This document shows positions 1 to 7,059 of a DNA stretch of 14,753 nucleotides, piece by piece. The notes below the pieces were generated by a model. It was not told where the DNA came from and did no database searches. It saw nothing but the letters and a program-made list of their open reading frames with translations. Made by a program: the position numbers and the translations under genes. The DNA is taken from NCBI GenBank assembly GCA_002441865.1, contig DJNY01000102.1, positions 1 through 14,753 of the forward strand, in the 5' to 3' direction. The stretch's first letter is position 1. Each line of letters starts with the position of its first letter. This stretch comes from Lachnospiraceae bacterium UBA6452. GTDB lineage: Bacteria > Bacillota > Clostridia > Lachnospirales > Lachnospiraceae.

Positions 1-864
1 GACAACGAGCAGACAGCCCGTGCGATCGGTAAACAGGCTGGTGTGGATGAAGTGATCGCAGGTGTTCTGCCGGATGGCAAGGAGCAGGTGATCAGTTCAT
101 TGAAGCAGCAGGGTAAGACGATCATGGTCGGTGACGGCATCAATGATGCACCGGCGCTGACAAGTGCAGACATCGGTATTGCCATTGGGGCAGGTGCGGA
201 TATCGCCATGGATGCAGCGGATATCGTGCTGATGAAGAGCCGCCTTTCCGATATCCCGGCGGCGATCCGTCTGAGCCGTGCAACGCTGAAAAATATCCAT
301 GAAAATCTGTTCTGGGCATTTTTCTATAATGTGATCGGTATTCCGCTGGCAGCAGGTGTCTGGATCCCGTTGTTTGGCTGGAAATTAAATCCGATGTTTG
401 GCGCGCTTGCGATGAGCCTGTCAAGTTTTTGTGTTGTATCTAACGCACTTCGTCTGAATCTGTTCCGGATGTATGATGCGTCTAAAGATAAAAAAGTAAC
501 TCATAAATCAGACTCCATGCATGACAATGGAGACCAGACAAAAAAAGCACAGCCAGAGGATATGGAATCTGTGCGGAATGAGAAATTGGAAGGAGAAGAG
601 AATATGATCAAAACAACAGTAAAAGTAGACGGTATGATGTGTGGCATGTGTGAAAGCCATGTCAACGACGCAGTCAGAAATGCGATCGAGGTAAAGAAAG
701 TATCTTCCTCCCACAAGAAGGGAACAACCGAAATTCTGACAGAGCAGCCGGTTGATGAGGAAAAGGTAAAAGCAGCCATTGAAGCAACCGGATACAAGGT
801 GCTTGGCATTACAACCGGGGAAGCAGAAGAGAAAAAGGGTTTTTCTCTGTTCCATAAGAGTTGA
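1..864 (+). CDS. copA: Copper-exporting P1B-type ATPase, C-terminal part, fused to a CopZ-like HMA domain (5' partial)
   Basis: The frame is open from base 1, so the N-terminal part of the gene lies outside the window. What remains is the end of a P1B-type Cu+ ATPase, which pumps Cu+ across the cytoplasmic membrane using ATP. The P-domain hinge GDGINDAPAL is encoded near 130-159. It is followed by the last two transmembrane segments, with the FFYNVIG motif (Tyr-Asn pair of TM7) and the MSLSS motif of TM8, both typical of Cu+ rather than Zn2+/Cd2+ pumps. The pump normally ends near NALRLNLF. Here the frame continues through a hydrophilic linker of about 40 residues into a C-terminal heavy-metal-associated domain with the metal-binding motif GMMCGMC. 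Most CopA proteins carry HMA domains at the N-terminus, so this resembles a former separate copZ gene fused in frame. Assignment as a Cu+ ATPase is confident; the biological role of the fusion is inferred. Confidence 0.93.
   Translation, partial: DNEQTARAIGKQAGVDEVIAGVLPDGKEQVISSLKQQGKTIMVGDGINDAPALTSADIGIAIGAGADIAMDAADIVLMKSRLSDIPAAIRLSRATLKNIHENLFWAFFYNVIGIPLAAGVWIPLFGWKLNPMFGALAMSLSSFCVVSNALRLNLFRMYDASKDKKVTHKSDSMHDNGDQTKKAQPEDMESVRNEKLEGEENMIKTTVKVDGMMCGMCESHVNDAVRNAIEVKKVSSSHKKGTTEILTEQPVDEEKVKAAIEATGYKVLGITTGEAEEKKGFSLFHKS
590..606 (+). promoter_or_regulatory. Internal Shine-Dalgarno and in-frame ATG at the start of the HMA domain
   Basis: AAGGAG at 590-595 is followed by an 8-base spacer and ATG at 604, in frame with the ATPase. 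Initiation here would yield an 86-residue protein beginning MIKTTVKVDG and holding the whole GMMCGMC domain, the size of a free CopZ copper chaperone. The site may be a relic of a separate copZ or a working second start. The sequence cannot tell which. Confidence 0.5.
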
Positions 865-889
865 AAAAACGATGCCTCAATGGTATAAT
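861..889 (+). promoter_or_regulatory. Sigma-A type promoter of the solute-binding protein gene
   Basis: TTGAAA at 861-866, a 17-base spacer and TATAAT at 884-889, preceded by the extended -10 dinucleotide TG at 881-882. The -35 box overlaps the stop codon of the ATPase gene (862-864). Transcription would start near 896. Confidence 0.8.
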
Positions 890-895
890 GTGGCT

Positions 896-951
896 TGTTA
901 TACGATGTTACAGAGTAAAATCTGTAGATAGCTAACAGGTATGGATATACC
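896..951 (+). promoter_or_regulatory. Structured 5' leader of the solute-binding protein gene
   Basis: Small inverted repeats fill the 71-nt leader: TACAGA/TCTGTA (909-914 with 921-926), TGTTA/TAACA (896-900 with 933-937) and GGTAT/ATACC (938-942 with 947-951). The last ends one base before the ribosome binding site GGAGGAGG at 952-959. No known riboswitch class is recognised; these short stems may be chance. Confidence 0.25.
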
Positions 952-966
952 GGAGGAGGAGAAAAG

Positions 967-1884
967 ATGAAAAAAAGCAGTAAGGTGACAGCAGTGATCC
1001 TGTCAGCCGTTCTTGCAATGAGCATGATCGGATGTGGCAGCAGCGCAGAAGACACAGCAAGTGATGCAGCAGCAACAGATGCCGTTACAGATGAGGCAAC
1101 AGATGCAGCAGCAGGCGATGAAGCAACAGACGCAGCAGATGAAACAGCAGCAGGCGACAGAACACAGCTTATTGTCGGATTTGATGCAGAATACCCACCA
1201 TATGGTTATATGGATGAAAACGGTGAATATGTCGGATTTGACCTTGATCTGGCACAGGAAGTCTGCAACCGTAATGGTTGGGAGCTTGTAAAGCAGCCGA
1301 TCGACTGGGATGCAAAGGATATGGAACTGAATTCAGGTTCCATCGACTGTATCTGGAATGGTTTTACCATGACAGGCAGAGAGGATGATTATACATTCAG
1401 TGAGCCATATGTAGATAACAGTATCGTTGTAGTTGTTGCAGCAGATTCTGATATCCAGTCTTTGGAAGATCTGGCAGGTAAGGTAGTGGCAACACAGGCT
1501 GATTCTTCCGCACTGACAGCACTGACAGATGACAGTGAAGATAACAAAGACAATATTGCACTGGCAGCAACCTTTGCAGATCTGCAGCAGGTAGCTGACT
1601 ACAACAGCGCATTCATGAATCTGGAAGCAGGTTCTATCGATGCCATTGCTGTTGATATCGGTGTAGCACAGTATCAGATCAGCTCAAGAGGCGATATGTT
1701 CCGCCAGCTTGATACACCAATTTCTACAGAGCAGTATGCGATCGGCTTTAAGAAGGGTAATACAGAGCTTCGCGATCAGGTACAGAATACACTCAATGAG
1801 ATGGTTTCTGACGGTACATTTGACAAGATCGTAGCAAATTATGAAGACTACAATCTGCCGGCAATGGTTTGCCTTGGTAAATAA
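967..1884 (+). CDS. Amino-acid-type ABC transporter solute-binding lipoprotein (SBP family 3)
   Basis: A 305-residue secreted lipoprotein that should capture a small polar solute, most likely an amino acid, outside the membrane and hand it to an ABC importer. It has a basic start (MKKSSK), a hydrophobic signal segment and a lipobox MIGC with Cys23 as the lipidation site. Residues 24-64 are a low-complexity Ala/Asp/Thr/Glu tether. The mature domain begins near residue 66 with the family 3 pattern FDAEYPPYGYMDENGEYVGFDLDLAQEV, given here only as its key positions: Tyr76, the Pro-Pro pair 77-78, and Gly90-Phe-Asp. The start follows GGAGGAGG (952-959) with a 7-base spacer. No permease or ATPase follows; a terminator does, so it is an orphan binding protein whose membrane partner lies elsewhere. 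The substrate cannot be read from the sequence. Confidence 0.9.
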   Translation: MKKSSKVTAVILSAVLAMSMIGCGSSAEDTASDAAATDAVTDEATDAAAGDEATDAADETAAGDRTQLIVGFDAEYPPYGYMDENGEYVGFDLDLAQEVCNRNGWELVKQPIDWDAKDMELNSGSIDCIWNGFTMTGREDDYTFSEPYVDNSIVVVVAADSDIQSLEDLAGKVVATQADSSALTALTDDSEDNKDNIALAATFADLQQVADYNSAFMNLEAGSIDAIAVDIGVAQYQISSRGDMFRQLDTPISTEQYAIGFKKGNTELRDQVQNTLNEMVSDGTFDKIVANYEDYNLPAMVCLGK

Positions 1885-1897
1885 GTAATAAAACCCG

Positions 1898-1927
1898 GAG
1901 AGAGCAGAGGTCTGCTCTCTCTTTTTT
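1898..1927 (+). terminator. Intrinsic terminator after the solute-binding protein gene
   Basis: GAGAGAGCAGA at 1898-1908 and its perfect complement TCTGCTCTCTC at 1911-1921 form an 11-bp arm pair (in practice 10 bp with a 4-nt loop), followed by T6 at 1922-1927. It sits only 18 bases before the next start codon. Confidence 0.9.
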
Positions 1928-1945
1928 GTCATGTTAGGAGAAAAA

Positions 1946-2755
1946 ATGGAAATTCATTTTGTGATTGCAGATCCGGCGGGAAATATCACAGCAATCGTAA
2001 AAGACGGTGTGGCGGATGACGACTATCGATCGGTGGCTGCAGCGATCATGCAGGATCAGCAGTGGAAGGTAGAACAGGTAGGATTTATAACGGAACCGAA
2101 GCTGGGAGGCGAGGCACGCCTTCAGATGATGGGCGGGGAGTTCTGCGGAAACGCGGCCCGCAGTTTTGGAAAGTATATAGCAAAAAAAATGCGGAAGCAG
2201 GAAGCTGTGATTGAGATCAGCGGAAACAGTGCACCGATGCTGATCGAAACGGATCCGGCGAGAGGCAGCGCAAAAGCCCAGATGCCATGTCCGGTGAAAC
2301 TTGATGAGCTTTCCGTCGGACTTGGCAGTTATCCGGTTGTTGTATTTGAAGGAATTGTACATCTGATCACCGAAAAGAAAATGCCGGATCCTGAGGATCT
2401 GAAGAAGCTGCTTTCTCTCTTGTATCAGAAATATGATGCAGAAGCAGCTGGTGTCATGTACCTGAAAAAAGATGCGGAAGAATACAGATTGACACCGGCC
2501 GTCCATGTACGTGCAACAGACAGCCTTGTTTATGAAAACAGCTGTGGTTCCGGCAGTGTGGCAGCAGCTTCTTATCTGGCTCTGCAGGAATGCAGACAGT
2601 CAGAAGCAGAGCAGGGAACTTATACCTATGATATACAACAACCCGGAGGCTGTATTACAGCATCTGTTACCGTATCGCAGGGAAAGATCACGGCAGCTTC
2701 CATAGATGGTGCGGTTTCCATTGGCGGTGAGATCGCAATGGAGATCAACAGTTAG
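1946..2755 (+). CDS. DapF-fold two-cysteine amino-acid racemase, CntK (histidine racemase)-like
   Basis: A 269-residue cofactor-independent racemase/epimerase of the DapF superfamily, which interconverts L- and D-amino acids with a pair of cysteines. The two catalytic cysteines are visible: Cys67 in GGEFCGNAAR and Cys200 in ENSCGSG. The usual diaminopimelate epimerase signature around the second cysteine (ERGxGET before ACGTG) is absent. PAGNIT (10-15), EQVGFI (43-48), EFCGNA, ENSCGSG and QQPGG (231-235) instead recall, from memory, the Staphylococcus aureus histidine racemase CntK, which supplies D-His for the metallophore staphylopine. The start at 1946 follows AGGAG (1936-1940) with a 5-base spacer; an upstream in-frame ATG at 1931 has no such site. 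A ZIP metal transporter follows 11 bases downstream, apparently in one operon. Racemase fold is confident; histidine as substrate is inference. Confidence 0.8.
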   Translation: MEIHFVIADPAGNITAIVKDGVADDDYRSVAAAIMQDQQWKVEQVGFITEPKLGGEARLQMMGGEFCGNAARSFGKYIAKKMRKQEAVIEISGNSAPMLIETDPARGSAKAQMPCPVKLDELSVGLGSYPVVVFEGIVHLITEKKMPDPEDLKKLLSLLYQKYDAEAAGVMYLKKDAEEYRLTPAVHVRATDSLVYENSCGSGSVAAASYLALQECRQSEAEQGTYTYDIQQPGGCITASVTVSQGKITAASIDGAVSIGGEIAMEINS

Positions 2756-2766
2756 CAGGAGGAAAG

Positions 2767-3549
2767 ATGAATATTGAGATCATAAGAGGCATTCTGATAC
2801 CATTCCTCGGAACGGTACTTGGTTCTGCCTGTGTCTTCTTTTTAAGAAAAAATATCGGAGATCTTGTACAGAGAGCATTGACAGGATTTGCAGCAGGAGT
2901 TATGGTGGCAGCAAGCATCTGGAGTCTGCTGATCCCGGCAATGGAACAGTCCGCGGCGATGGGAAAATGGTCGTTTGTCCCGGCGGTCGTCGGTTTCTGG
3001 ATCGGCATTTTATTCCTGCTTTTGCTCGATCATGTGATCCCGCATCTGCATATGAAAAGTGAAGAGGCAGAAGGGCCCAAAAAGGCATGGCAGAAATCAA
3101 CCATGCTGCTCCTGGCGGTGACACTGCACAACATTCCGGAAGGTATGGCGGTCGGTGTTGTATTTGCCGGCTATATGGCAGGCAACAGCACGATCACGGC
3201 AGCTGGTGCGCTGGCACTTGCAATCGGTATTGCAATCCAGAATTTCCCGGAAGGAGCGATCATTTCCATGCCGCTGCGCGGGCAGGGTATGAGTAAAACA
3301 AAAGCGTTTATTTACGGCTCATTATCCGGTCTGGTAGAACCGATCGGTGCACTGCTTACGATTCTGGCTGCATCCTTTATTTTACCGGTGCTTCCGTATC
3401 TTTTAAGCTTTGCGGCAGGAGCTATGATGTATGTGGTAGTAGAGGAACTGATCCCGGAAATGTCCGAAGGCACGCATTCTAATATCGGAACCATTGTATT
3501 CGCGGTTGGTTTTACACTGATGATGGCACTGGATGTTGCACTTGGGTAA
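2767..3549 (+). CDS. ZIP-family divalent metal transporter (ZupT/GufA-like)
   Basis: A 260-residue integral membrane protein of about eight helices, expected to import Zn2+ or other divalent metals such as Fe2+ or Mn2+. The ZIP signature residues are present: HNIPEG at 121-126 in TM4, QNFPEG at 158-163 in TM5 and the acidic VVEELIPE at 224-231. The loop after TM3 carries histidines (DHVIPHLH, 88-95) followed by a charged stretch, typical of the variable metal-binding loop. TM5 has Gln where many ZIPs have His (HNxPEG), which may affect metal choice. AGGAGG at 2757-2762 lies just before the ATG, and only 11 bases separate it from the upstream racemase stop, so co-transcription is likely. No metal-responsive operator was recognised. 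Family assignment is firm; the metal is not determined. Confidence 0.92.
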   Translation: MNIEIIRGILIPFLGTVLGSACVFFLRKNIGDLVQRALTGFAAGVMVAASIWSLLIPAMEQSAAMGKWSFVPAVVGFWIGILFLLLLDHVIPHLHMKSEEAEGPKKAWQKSTMLLLAVTLHNIPEGMAVGVVFAGYMAGNSTITAAGALALAIGIAIQNFPEGAIISMPLRGQGMSKTKAFIYGSLSGLVEPIGALLTILAASFILPVLPYLLSFAAGAMMYVVVEELIPEMSEGTHSNIGTIVFAVGFTLMMALDVALG

Positions 3550-3551
3550 TT

Positions 3552-3557
3552 TATAAT
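3552..3557 (+). promoter_or_regulatory. Possible -10 element of the LysR-type regulator gene
   Basis: TATAAT occurs 30 bases before the LysR ATG, in a very AT-rich 37-base gap after the ZIP stop codon. No good -35 hexamer lies 16-18 bases upstream. An ATA-N6-TAT dyad overlaps it (3553-3564), which could be a LysR-type autoregulatory site, though such a short dyad is weak evidence. Confidence 0.3.
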
Positions 3558-3586
3558 AGTTTATATCATACAAAGGAATCAAACAT

Positions 3587-4504
3587 ATGACACTTCAACA
3601 GCTTCGTTATGCAGTATGTATTGCAAAAAATAAATCTATGAATAAGGCGGCAGCAGAACTTTTTATCTCGCAACCGAGTTTATCCGTAACGATCCGTGAC
3701 CTGGAAGAAGAGATCGGTTTTCCGCTGTTTCAGCGTTCCAGCCGCGGTATCGTGATCACCGCAGAGGGAGAAGACTTCCTCGGATATGCCAGACAGATGA
3801 TCGAGCAGTATCGTCTGATGGAAGAAAAATTCATTGAAAAGAAAATGCAGAAACAGAAATTCAGTGTTTCCATGCAGCACTATACTTTTGCCGTGCAGGC
3901 TTTTATCAAGGTGGCAAAGGAACTGGAAATGGATGATTATGAATTTTCCGTGCATGAGACAAAGACCTATGAGGTAATTGAAAATGTCAAAAAGCAGCAC
4001 AGTGAGATCGGCGTCTTGTACCGGAACGAGTTTAACCGGGAAGCACTTTCCAAGATCTTCCGGGAAAATGCACTGGAGTTTAAACCGCTTTTTTCCTGTG
4101 ATATTTATGTGTTTATGGCGAGCTCACATCCGCTGGCAGGCAAGGAAAAGATCACTTTTGAGGATCTGCGTCCTTATCCGAATCTGGCGTTTGGACAGGG
4201 AGACAACAATTCCTTTTATCTGGCAGAAGAAGTATTTTCCACGCACGAATACAGACAGAGCATTAAAGCGGATGACCGTGCGACGATGCTGAATCTGATG
4301 ATCGGACTGAATGGCTATACATTATGCTCCGGTATTATCTGTAATGAATTAAACGGAGACGAATATGTGGCAGTTCCGTTTGATACCGATGAAAAAATGG
4401 AAATCGGATATATTAAGAAGAAAAATATGCCACTGACCGTGCTCGGCGAAAAATATATTGCAGAGCTGAAAAAATATAAAGCATACGAGGAAGCAGAAAA
4501 ATGA
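3587..4504 (+). CDS. LysR-type transcriptional regulator
   Basis: A 305-residue LysR-type regulator. Residues 1-62 form the winged helix-turn-helix: LRYAVCIAKNKSMNKAAAEL opens it, followed by the recognition part FISQPSLSVTIRDLEEEIG and the wing LFQRSSRGIVITAEGE. The remainder is the periplasmic-binding-protein-like effector domain. The inducer is unknown. The start is preceded by AAAGGA (3572-3577) with a 9-base spacer. The next gene begins inside its stop codon (ATGA overlap, 4501-4504), so the two are co-transcribed and probably translationally coupled. LysR proteins often control neighbouring genes, so the upstream racemase/ZIP pair and the downstream phosphatase are candidate targets, but I see no decisive operator. 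Confidence 0.9.
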   Translation: MTLQQLRYAVCIAKNKSMNKAAAELFISQPSLSVTIRDLEEEIGFPLFQRSSRGIVITAEGEDFLGYARQMIEQYRLMEEKFIEKKMQKQKFSVSMQHYTFAVQAFIKVAKELEMDDYEFSVHETKTYEVIENVKKQHSEIGVLYRNEFNREALSKIFRENALEFKPLFSCDIYVFMASSHPLAGKEKITFEDLRPYPNLAFGQGDNNSFYLAEEVFSTHEYRQSIKADDRATMLNLMIGLNGYTLCSGIICNELNGDEYVAVPFDTDEKMEIGYIKKKNMPLTVLGEKYIAELKKYKAYEEAEK

Positions 4505-5115
4505 TCTTATATGTGATAAGGCATGGAGAAACCGCATGGAATAAAGTAAGACGGCTGCAGGGGCAGACCGACATTCCGCTGGCGGAAGAAGGCATCCGGC
4601 TTGCAAAGGAAACAGGGATCGGAATGAAGGATATCCCGATCGATCTGGTGATCTCAAGTCCTCTGAAAAGAGCGGTGCAGACGGCTGAATGTATTACGGA
4701 AGGCAGAAATATTCCGGTTCTGACAGATGAACGGATCCAGGAGATCTCGTTTGGCGACTGGGAAGGAGAGTCTCTGATCGACAGTCCCGTTCTTCCGGCA
4801 GATTATAAGAAGCAGTTTTATGAAAATCCGTTATACTGCGAAGTACCGCCGCATGGAGAGTCGGTACCGCAGGTGATCCAAAGAACAGCAGACTTTTATC
4901 AGTCGCTTCTGGCTGATCCGGCATATCAGGACAAGCACATCCTGATCTCTACACACGGGGCTGCGGGACGCTGCTTTTTATGCAATTTCTTTGAAGATAA
5001 GACAGATATCTGGCGTGGTGGTGTTCCGAAAAATTGTGCAGTGACAACTGTGGAAGTAATAAACGGGAAGAGCAGGATCCTGGATTTTGACCGGCTTTAT
5101 TATACGGAGAGATAG
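4501..5115 (+). CDS. Histidine phosphatase family protein (phosphoglycerate mutase-like)
   Basis: A 204-residue cytoplasmic phosphatase of the branch-1 histidine phosphatase superfamily. The phospho-acceptor motif is the N-terminal VIRHGET, with His8 as the nucleophile and Arg7 beside it. Other conserved points are Arg57 in SSPLKRAVQT, Glu90 in FGDWEGE, PHGES at 118-121 and the second catalytic histidine, His152, in STHGAAGR. Length and motifs fit the small GpmB/CobC/PhoE-like group, whose substrates range from phosphosugars to nucleotides or alpha-ribazole phosphate. None of these can be chosen from sequence alone. There are no cobalamin genes nearby to favour CobC. It overlaps the LysR gene by 4 bases and has no clear ribosome binding site of its own, which suggests coupling to LysR translation. 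Confidence 0.9.
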   Translation: MILYVIRHGETAWNKVRRLQGQTDIPLAEEGIRLAKETGIGMKDIPIDLVISSPLKRAVQTAECITEGRNIPVLTDERIQEISFGDWEGESLIDSPVLPADYKKQFYENPLYCEVPPHGESVPQVIQRTADFYQSLLADPAYQDKHILISTHGAAGRCFLCNFFEDKTDIWRGGVPKNCAVTTVEVINGKSRILDFDRLYYTER

Positions 5116-5118
5116 TTG

Positions 5119-5146
5119 TTGATTTATAGGTGTGCTCTGTTATAAT
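5119..5146 (+). promoter_or_regulatory. Promoter of trpS
   Basis: TTGATT at 5119-5124, a 16-base spacer and TATAAT at 5141-5146, with extended -10 TGT at 5138-5140. Transcription would begin near 5153, leaving a leader of about 35 nt. That is too short for a T-box. Confidence 0.7.
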
Positions 5147-5187
5147 AAAGGTATTGAAGAAAAGCTTGAAAGGGACAGTAAAAAACA

Positions 5188-6273
5188 ATGAGAAATGTAA
5201 TTTTAACAGGTGACAGGCCAACAGGAAAGCTGCATGTCGGACATTATGTCGGCTCGCTGCGCAGACGTGTTGAGCTGCAGAATACAGGAAATTATGATGA
5301 TATCTATATTATGATCGCAGATGCACAGGCGCTGACCGATAATGCGGACAACCCGGAGAAGGTCAGACAGAATATCGTAGAAGTTGCGCTTGACTACCTT
5401 GCATGCGGACTGGATCCGAAGGTTTCCACATTATTTATCCAGTCTATGGTTCCGGAGCTGACAGAGTTATCCTTCTATTATATGAATCTGGTTACCGTTT
5501 CCAGACTGCAGAGAAATCCTACGGTTAAGGCAGAGATCCAGATGCGTAATTTTGAAGCAAGCATTCCGGTCGGATTTTTTACTTATCCGATCAGCCAGGC
5601 AGCAGATATTACCGCATTTAAGGCAACGGTTGTTCCAGTTGGAGAAGATCAGATGCCGATGCTGGAGCAGACAAAAGAGATCGTACATAAGTTTAATACA
5701 GTCTATGGAGAAACACTGGTAGAGCCGAAGATCATGCTGCCGGATAATCAGGCATGTATGAGATTGCCGGGTATCGACGGTAAGGCAAAGATGAGTAAAT
5801 CACTTGGCAACTGCATTTATCTTTCCGATACAGAGGCAGATGTCAAGAAAAAGGTTATGTCCATGTTTACCGATCCGAATCATCTGCGTGTAGAGGATCC
5901 GGGTAAGGTAGAGGGTAATCCGGTATTTATTTATCTGGATGCTTTCTGTAAGGACGAGTACTTTGCTGAATTTTTACCGGATTATGCAAATCTGGATGAA
6001 CTGAAGGCACATTATACAAGAGGCGGACTCGGCGATGTGAAGGTAAAGAAATTCCTGAACAATGTAATGCAGGCTGAGCTGGCACCGATCCGTGAGAGAC
6101 GTGCACAGTGGGAAAAGGATATCCCGACTGTATTTGATATCTTAAAAGAAGGCAGTGAAAAGGCAGAAAAGGTTGCTGCTGAGACACTTGCTGAGGTAAG
6201 ACGTTCTATGAAGATCAATTACTTTGAAGACAAAGCACTGATCAAAGAACAGATGGAGAAATACGGAAACTAA
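5188..6273 (+). CDS. trpS: Tryptophan--tRNA ligase
   Basis: A 361-residue class I aminoacyl-tRNA synthetase that charges tRNA-Trp. The HIGH-type motif is HVGH at 16-19 within [16 protein letters not shown], and the KMSKS loop is exact at residues 201-205 (AKMSKSLGN). The tryptophan-specific Rossmann region and the [11 protein letters not shown] stretch are present. It is slightly longer than the usual 330-340 residues of bacterial TrpRS. Its start follows a modest AAGGGA (5170-5175). The gene stands alone, with its own promoter and terminator. I saw no T-box specifier/antiterminator leader, so regulation by tRNA charging is not evident here. Confidence 0.96.
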   Translation: MRNVILTGDRPTGKLHVGHYVGSLRRRVELQNTGNYDDIYIMIADAQALTDNADNPEKVRQNIVEVALDYLACGLDPKVSTLFIQSMVPELTELSFYYMNLVTVSRLQRNPTVKAEIQMRNFEASIPVGFFTYPISQAADITAFKATVVPVGEDQMPMLEQTKEIVHKFNTVYGETLVEPKIMLPDNQACMRLPGIDGKAKMSKSLGNCIYLSDTEADVKKKVMSMFTDPNHLRVEDPGKVEGNPVFIYLDAFCKDEYFAEFLPDYANLDELKAHYTRGGLGDVKVKKFLNNVMQAELAPIRERRAQWEKDIPTVFDILKEGSEKAEKVAAETLAEVRRSMKINYFEDKALIKEQMEKYGN

Positions 6274-6291
6274 GACGAAGAGTTCCCAAAG

Positions 6292-6323
6292 GAAAGACCG
6301 GATGAGCCGGTCTTTCTTTTTTT
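6292..6323 (+). terminator. Intrinsic terminator of trpS
   Basis: GAAAGACCGG (6292-6301) and CCGGTCTTTC (6307-6316) form a perfect 10-bp stem with a 5-nt loop, followed by T7 (6317-6323). It lies between the convergent trpS and YczE-like genes. On the minus strand the flank is only moderately T-rich, so stopping the minus-strand gene here is uncertain. Confidence 0.93.
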
Positions 6324-6346
6324 GCTTATGCGAATCTTGTCTCTGT

Positions 6347-6982
6347 TTAAAGTGTATCGCCGGCATGTTTGTTACTTCCCTCTAACAGAAAATGACAAAG
6401 CGGATGGAAGGCTTCGATAAAAGGTCCGAGGCAGAAAGCGATGAGCAGTGTTGCAATGCCCGGCTTTTGTCTGCCTAAAAGACCGATGATGACCCAAAGG
6501 AAGTCAGCGGTAACTCTGACAAATTTAAAAGGAAGCCTGCCACGCTCTGAGATCGTCAGCGGGATCGCATCATAAGGGGATACCCCAAGTGCGGAAACAT
6601 AATACAGTGCGGAACTGAAGCACAATAGCACAAGGGCAAGCACTAAAAAGACAAAACGGAGTAGGAGAGCCGGAGACGGAAAAATCTTCTGCCACATCCA
6701 GTAAGAAAATTCGATCACGTAGCCGACCAGGAACATATTCGCAACAGTGCCAAGTCCGAGCTTCTTCCGGTCGAGAAAGAAAAAGTCGATCACAAGGAGA
6801 AGCAGGCATACGAGCAGATAAAAGGTGCCATAATCAAACAGGCGGAGCATATGCCAGAGCCCCATCATGCCCAGATTAAAAGGGTCAATTCCAAAATCAG
6901 CAAACTGGAACATTCCAACGCTGAAACCGCAAAGGACATTGCCGAGTATCATAAATAAGAATTGTTTCTGTTTTCGCTTCAT
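6347..6982 (-). CDS. YczE/YyaS/YitT-type integral membrane protein
   Basis: A 211-residue membrane protein with five or so hydrophobic helices. It has an internal two-fold pattern typical of the YczE group: FGIDPFNLGMMGL near residues 30-42 and LGVSPYDAIPLTIS near 126-139, each following a hydrophobic helix with a short Gly-x-x-Pro-(Phe/Tyr)-(Asn/Asp) turn. The molecular function of this family is not established. I chose the ATG at 6982 because GGGAGG lies 6 bases before it on the minus strand (complement of 6989-6994); an in-frame ATG at 7009 has no such site. It lies downstream of, and on the same strand as, an AraC-type regulator, 97 bases away, so it is a likely target of that regulator. 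The charged C-terminal tail is predicted to be cytoplasmic. Confidence 0.82.
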   Translation of the reverse strand: MKRKQKQFLFMILGNVLCGFSVGMFQFADFGIDPFNLGMMGLWHMLRLFDYGTFYLLVCLLLLVIDFFFLDRKKLGLGTVANMFLVGYVIEFSYWMWQKIFPSPALLLRFVFLVLALVLLCFSSALYYVSALGVSPYDAIPLTISERGRLPFKFVRVTADFLWVIIGLLGRQKPGIATLLIAFCLGPFIEAFHPLCHFLLEGSNKHAGDTL

Positions 6983-7030
6983 AAACTGCCTCCCGTATCG
7001 ATTCAACAAGTAGTTCTATTCTTATTTATC

Positions 7031-7059
7031 ATAATACTGCCAAAACGATAGGCTTTACA
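7031..7059 (-). promoter_or_regulatory. Putative activator-dependent promoter of the YczE-like gene
   Basis: On the minus strand TATTAT (7036 down to 7031) lies 17 bases after TGTAAA (7059 down to 7054). The -10 box is good and the -35 box poor (3 of 6), as is common at promoters that need an activator. The gap between the AraC and YczE-like genes is otherwise empty. Confidence 0.4.

Noticed and set aside
501..1055. 184-codon minus-strand frame across the HMA domain and the promoter at 861
   Set aside because: It has no recognisable domain or ribosome binding site and is antisense to well-supported genes and a consensus promoter.
1034..1291. Gln/Met-rich 85-codon frame inside the binding-protein gene
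   Set aside because: It is the +1 shadow of the Ala/Asp/Thr-rich tether (GCA, ACA and CAG repeats). The binding-protein frame has a clear signal peptide, domain and ribosome binding site.
1934..2506. 190-codon minus-strand frame opposite the racemase gene
   Set aside because: The plus frame carries both catalytic cysteine motifs; the minus frame has no family resemblance and is rich in His/Cys/Phe, as usual for antisense shadows.
1946..2755. Call as diaminopimelate epimerase DapF of lysine biosynthesis
   Set aside because: The ERGxGET motif before the second cysteine is missing, no lysine-pathway genes are near and the remaining motifs point to the CntK-like branch. The superfamily is the same, so this stays a weaker alternative.
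5116..5187. T-box leader before trpS
   Set aside because: The leader from the predicted start near 5153 is only about 35 nt, far too short, and no T-box antiterminator sequence or terminator hairpin lies there.
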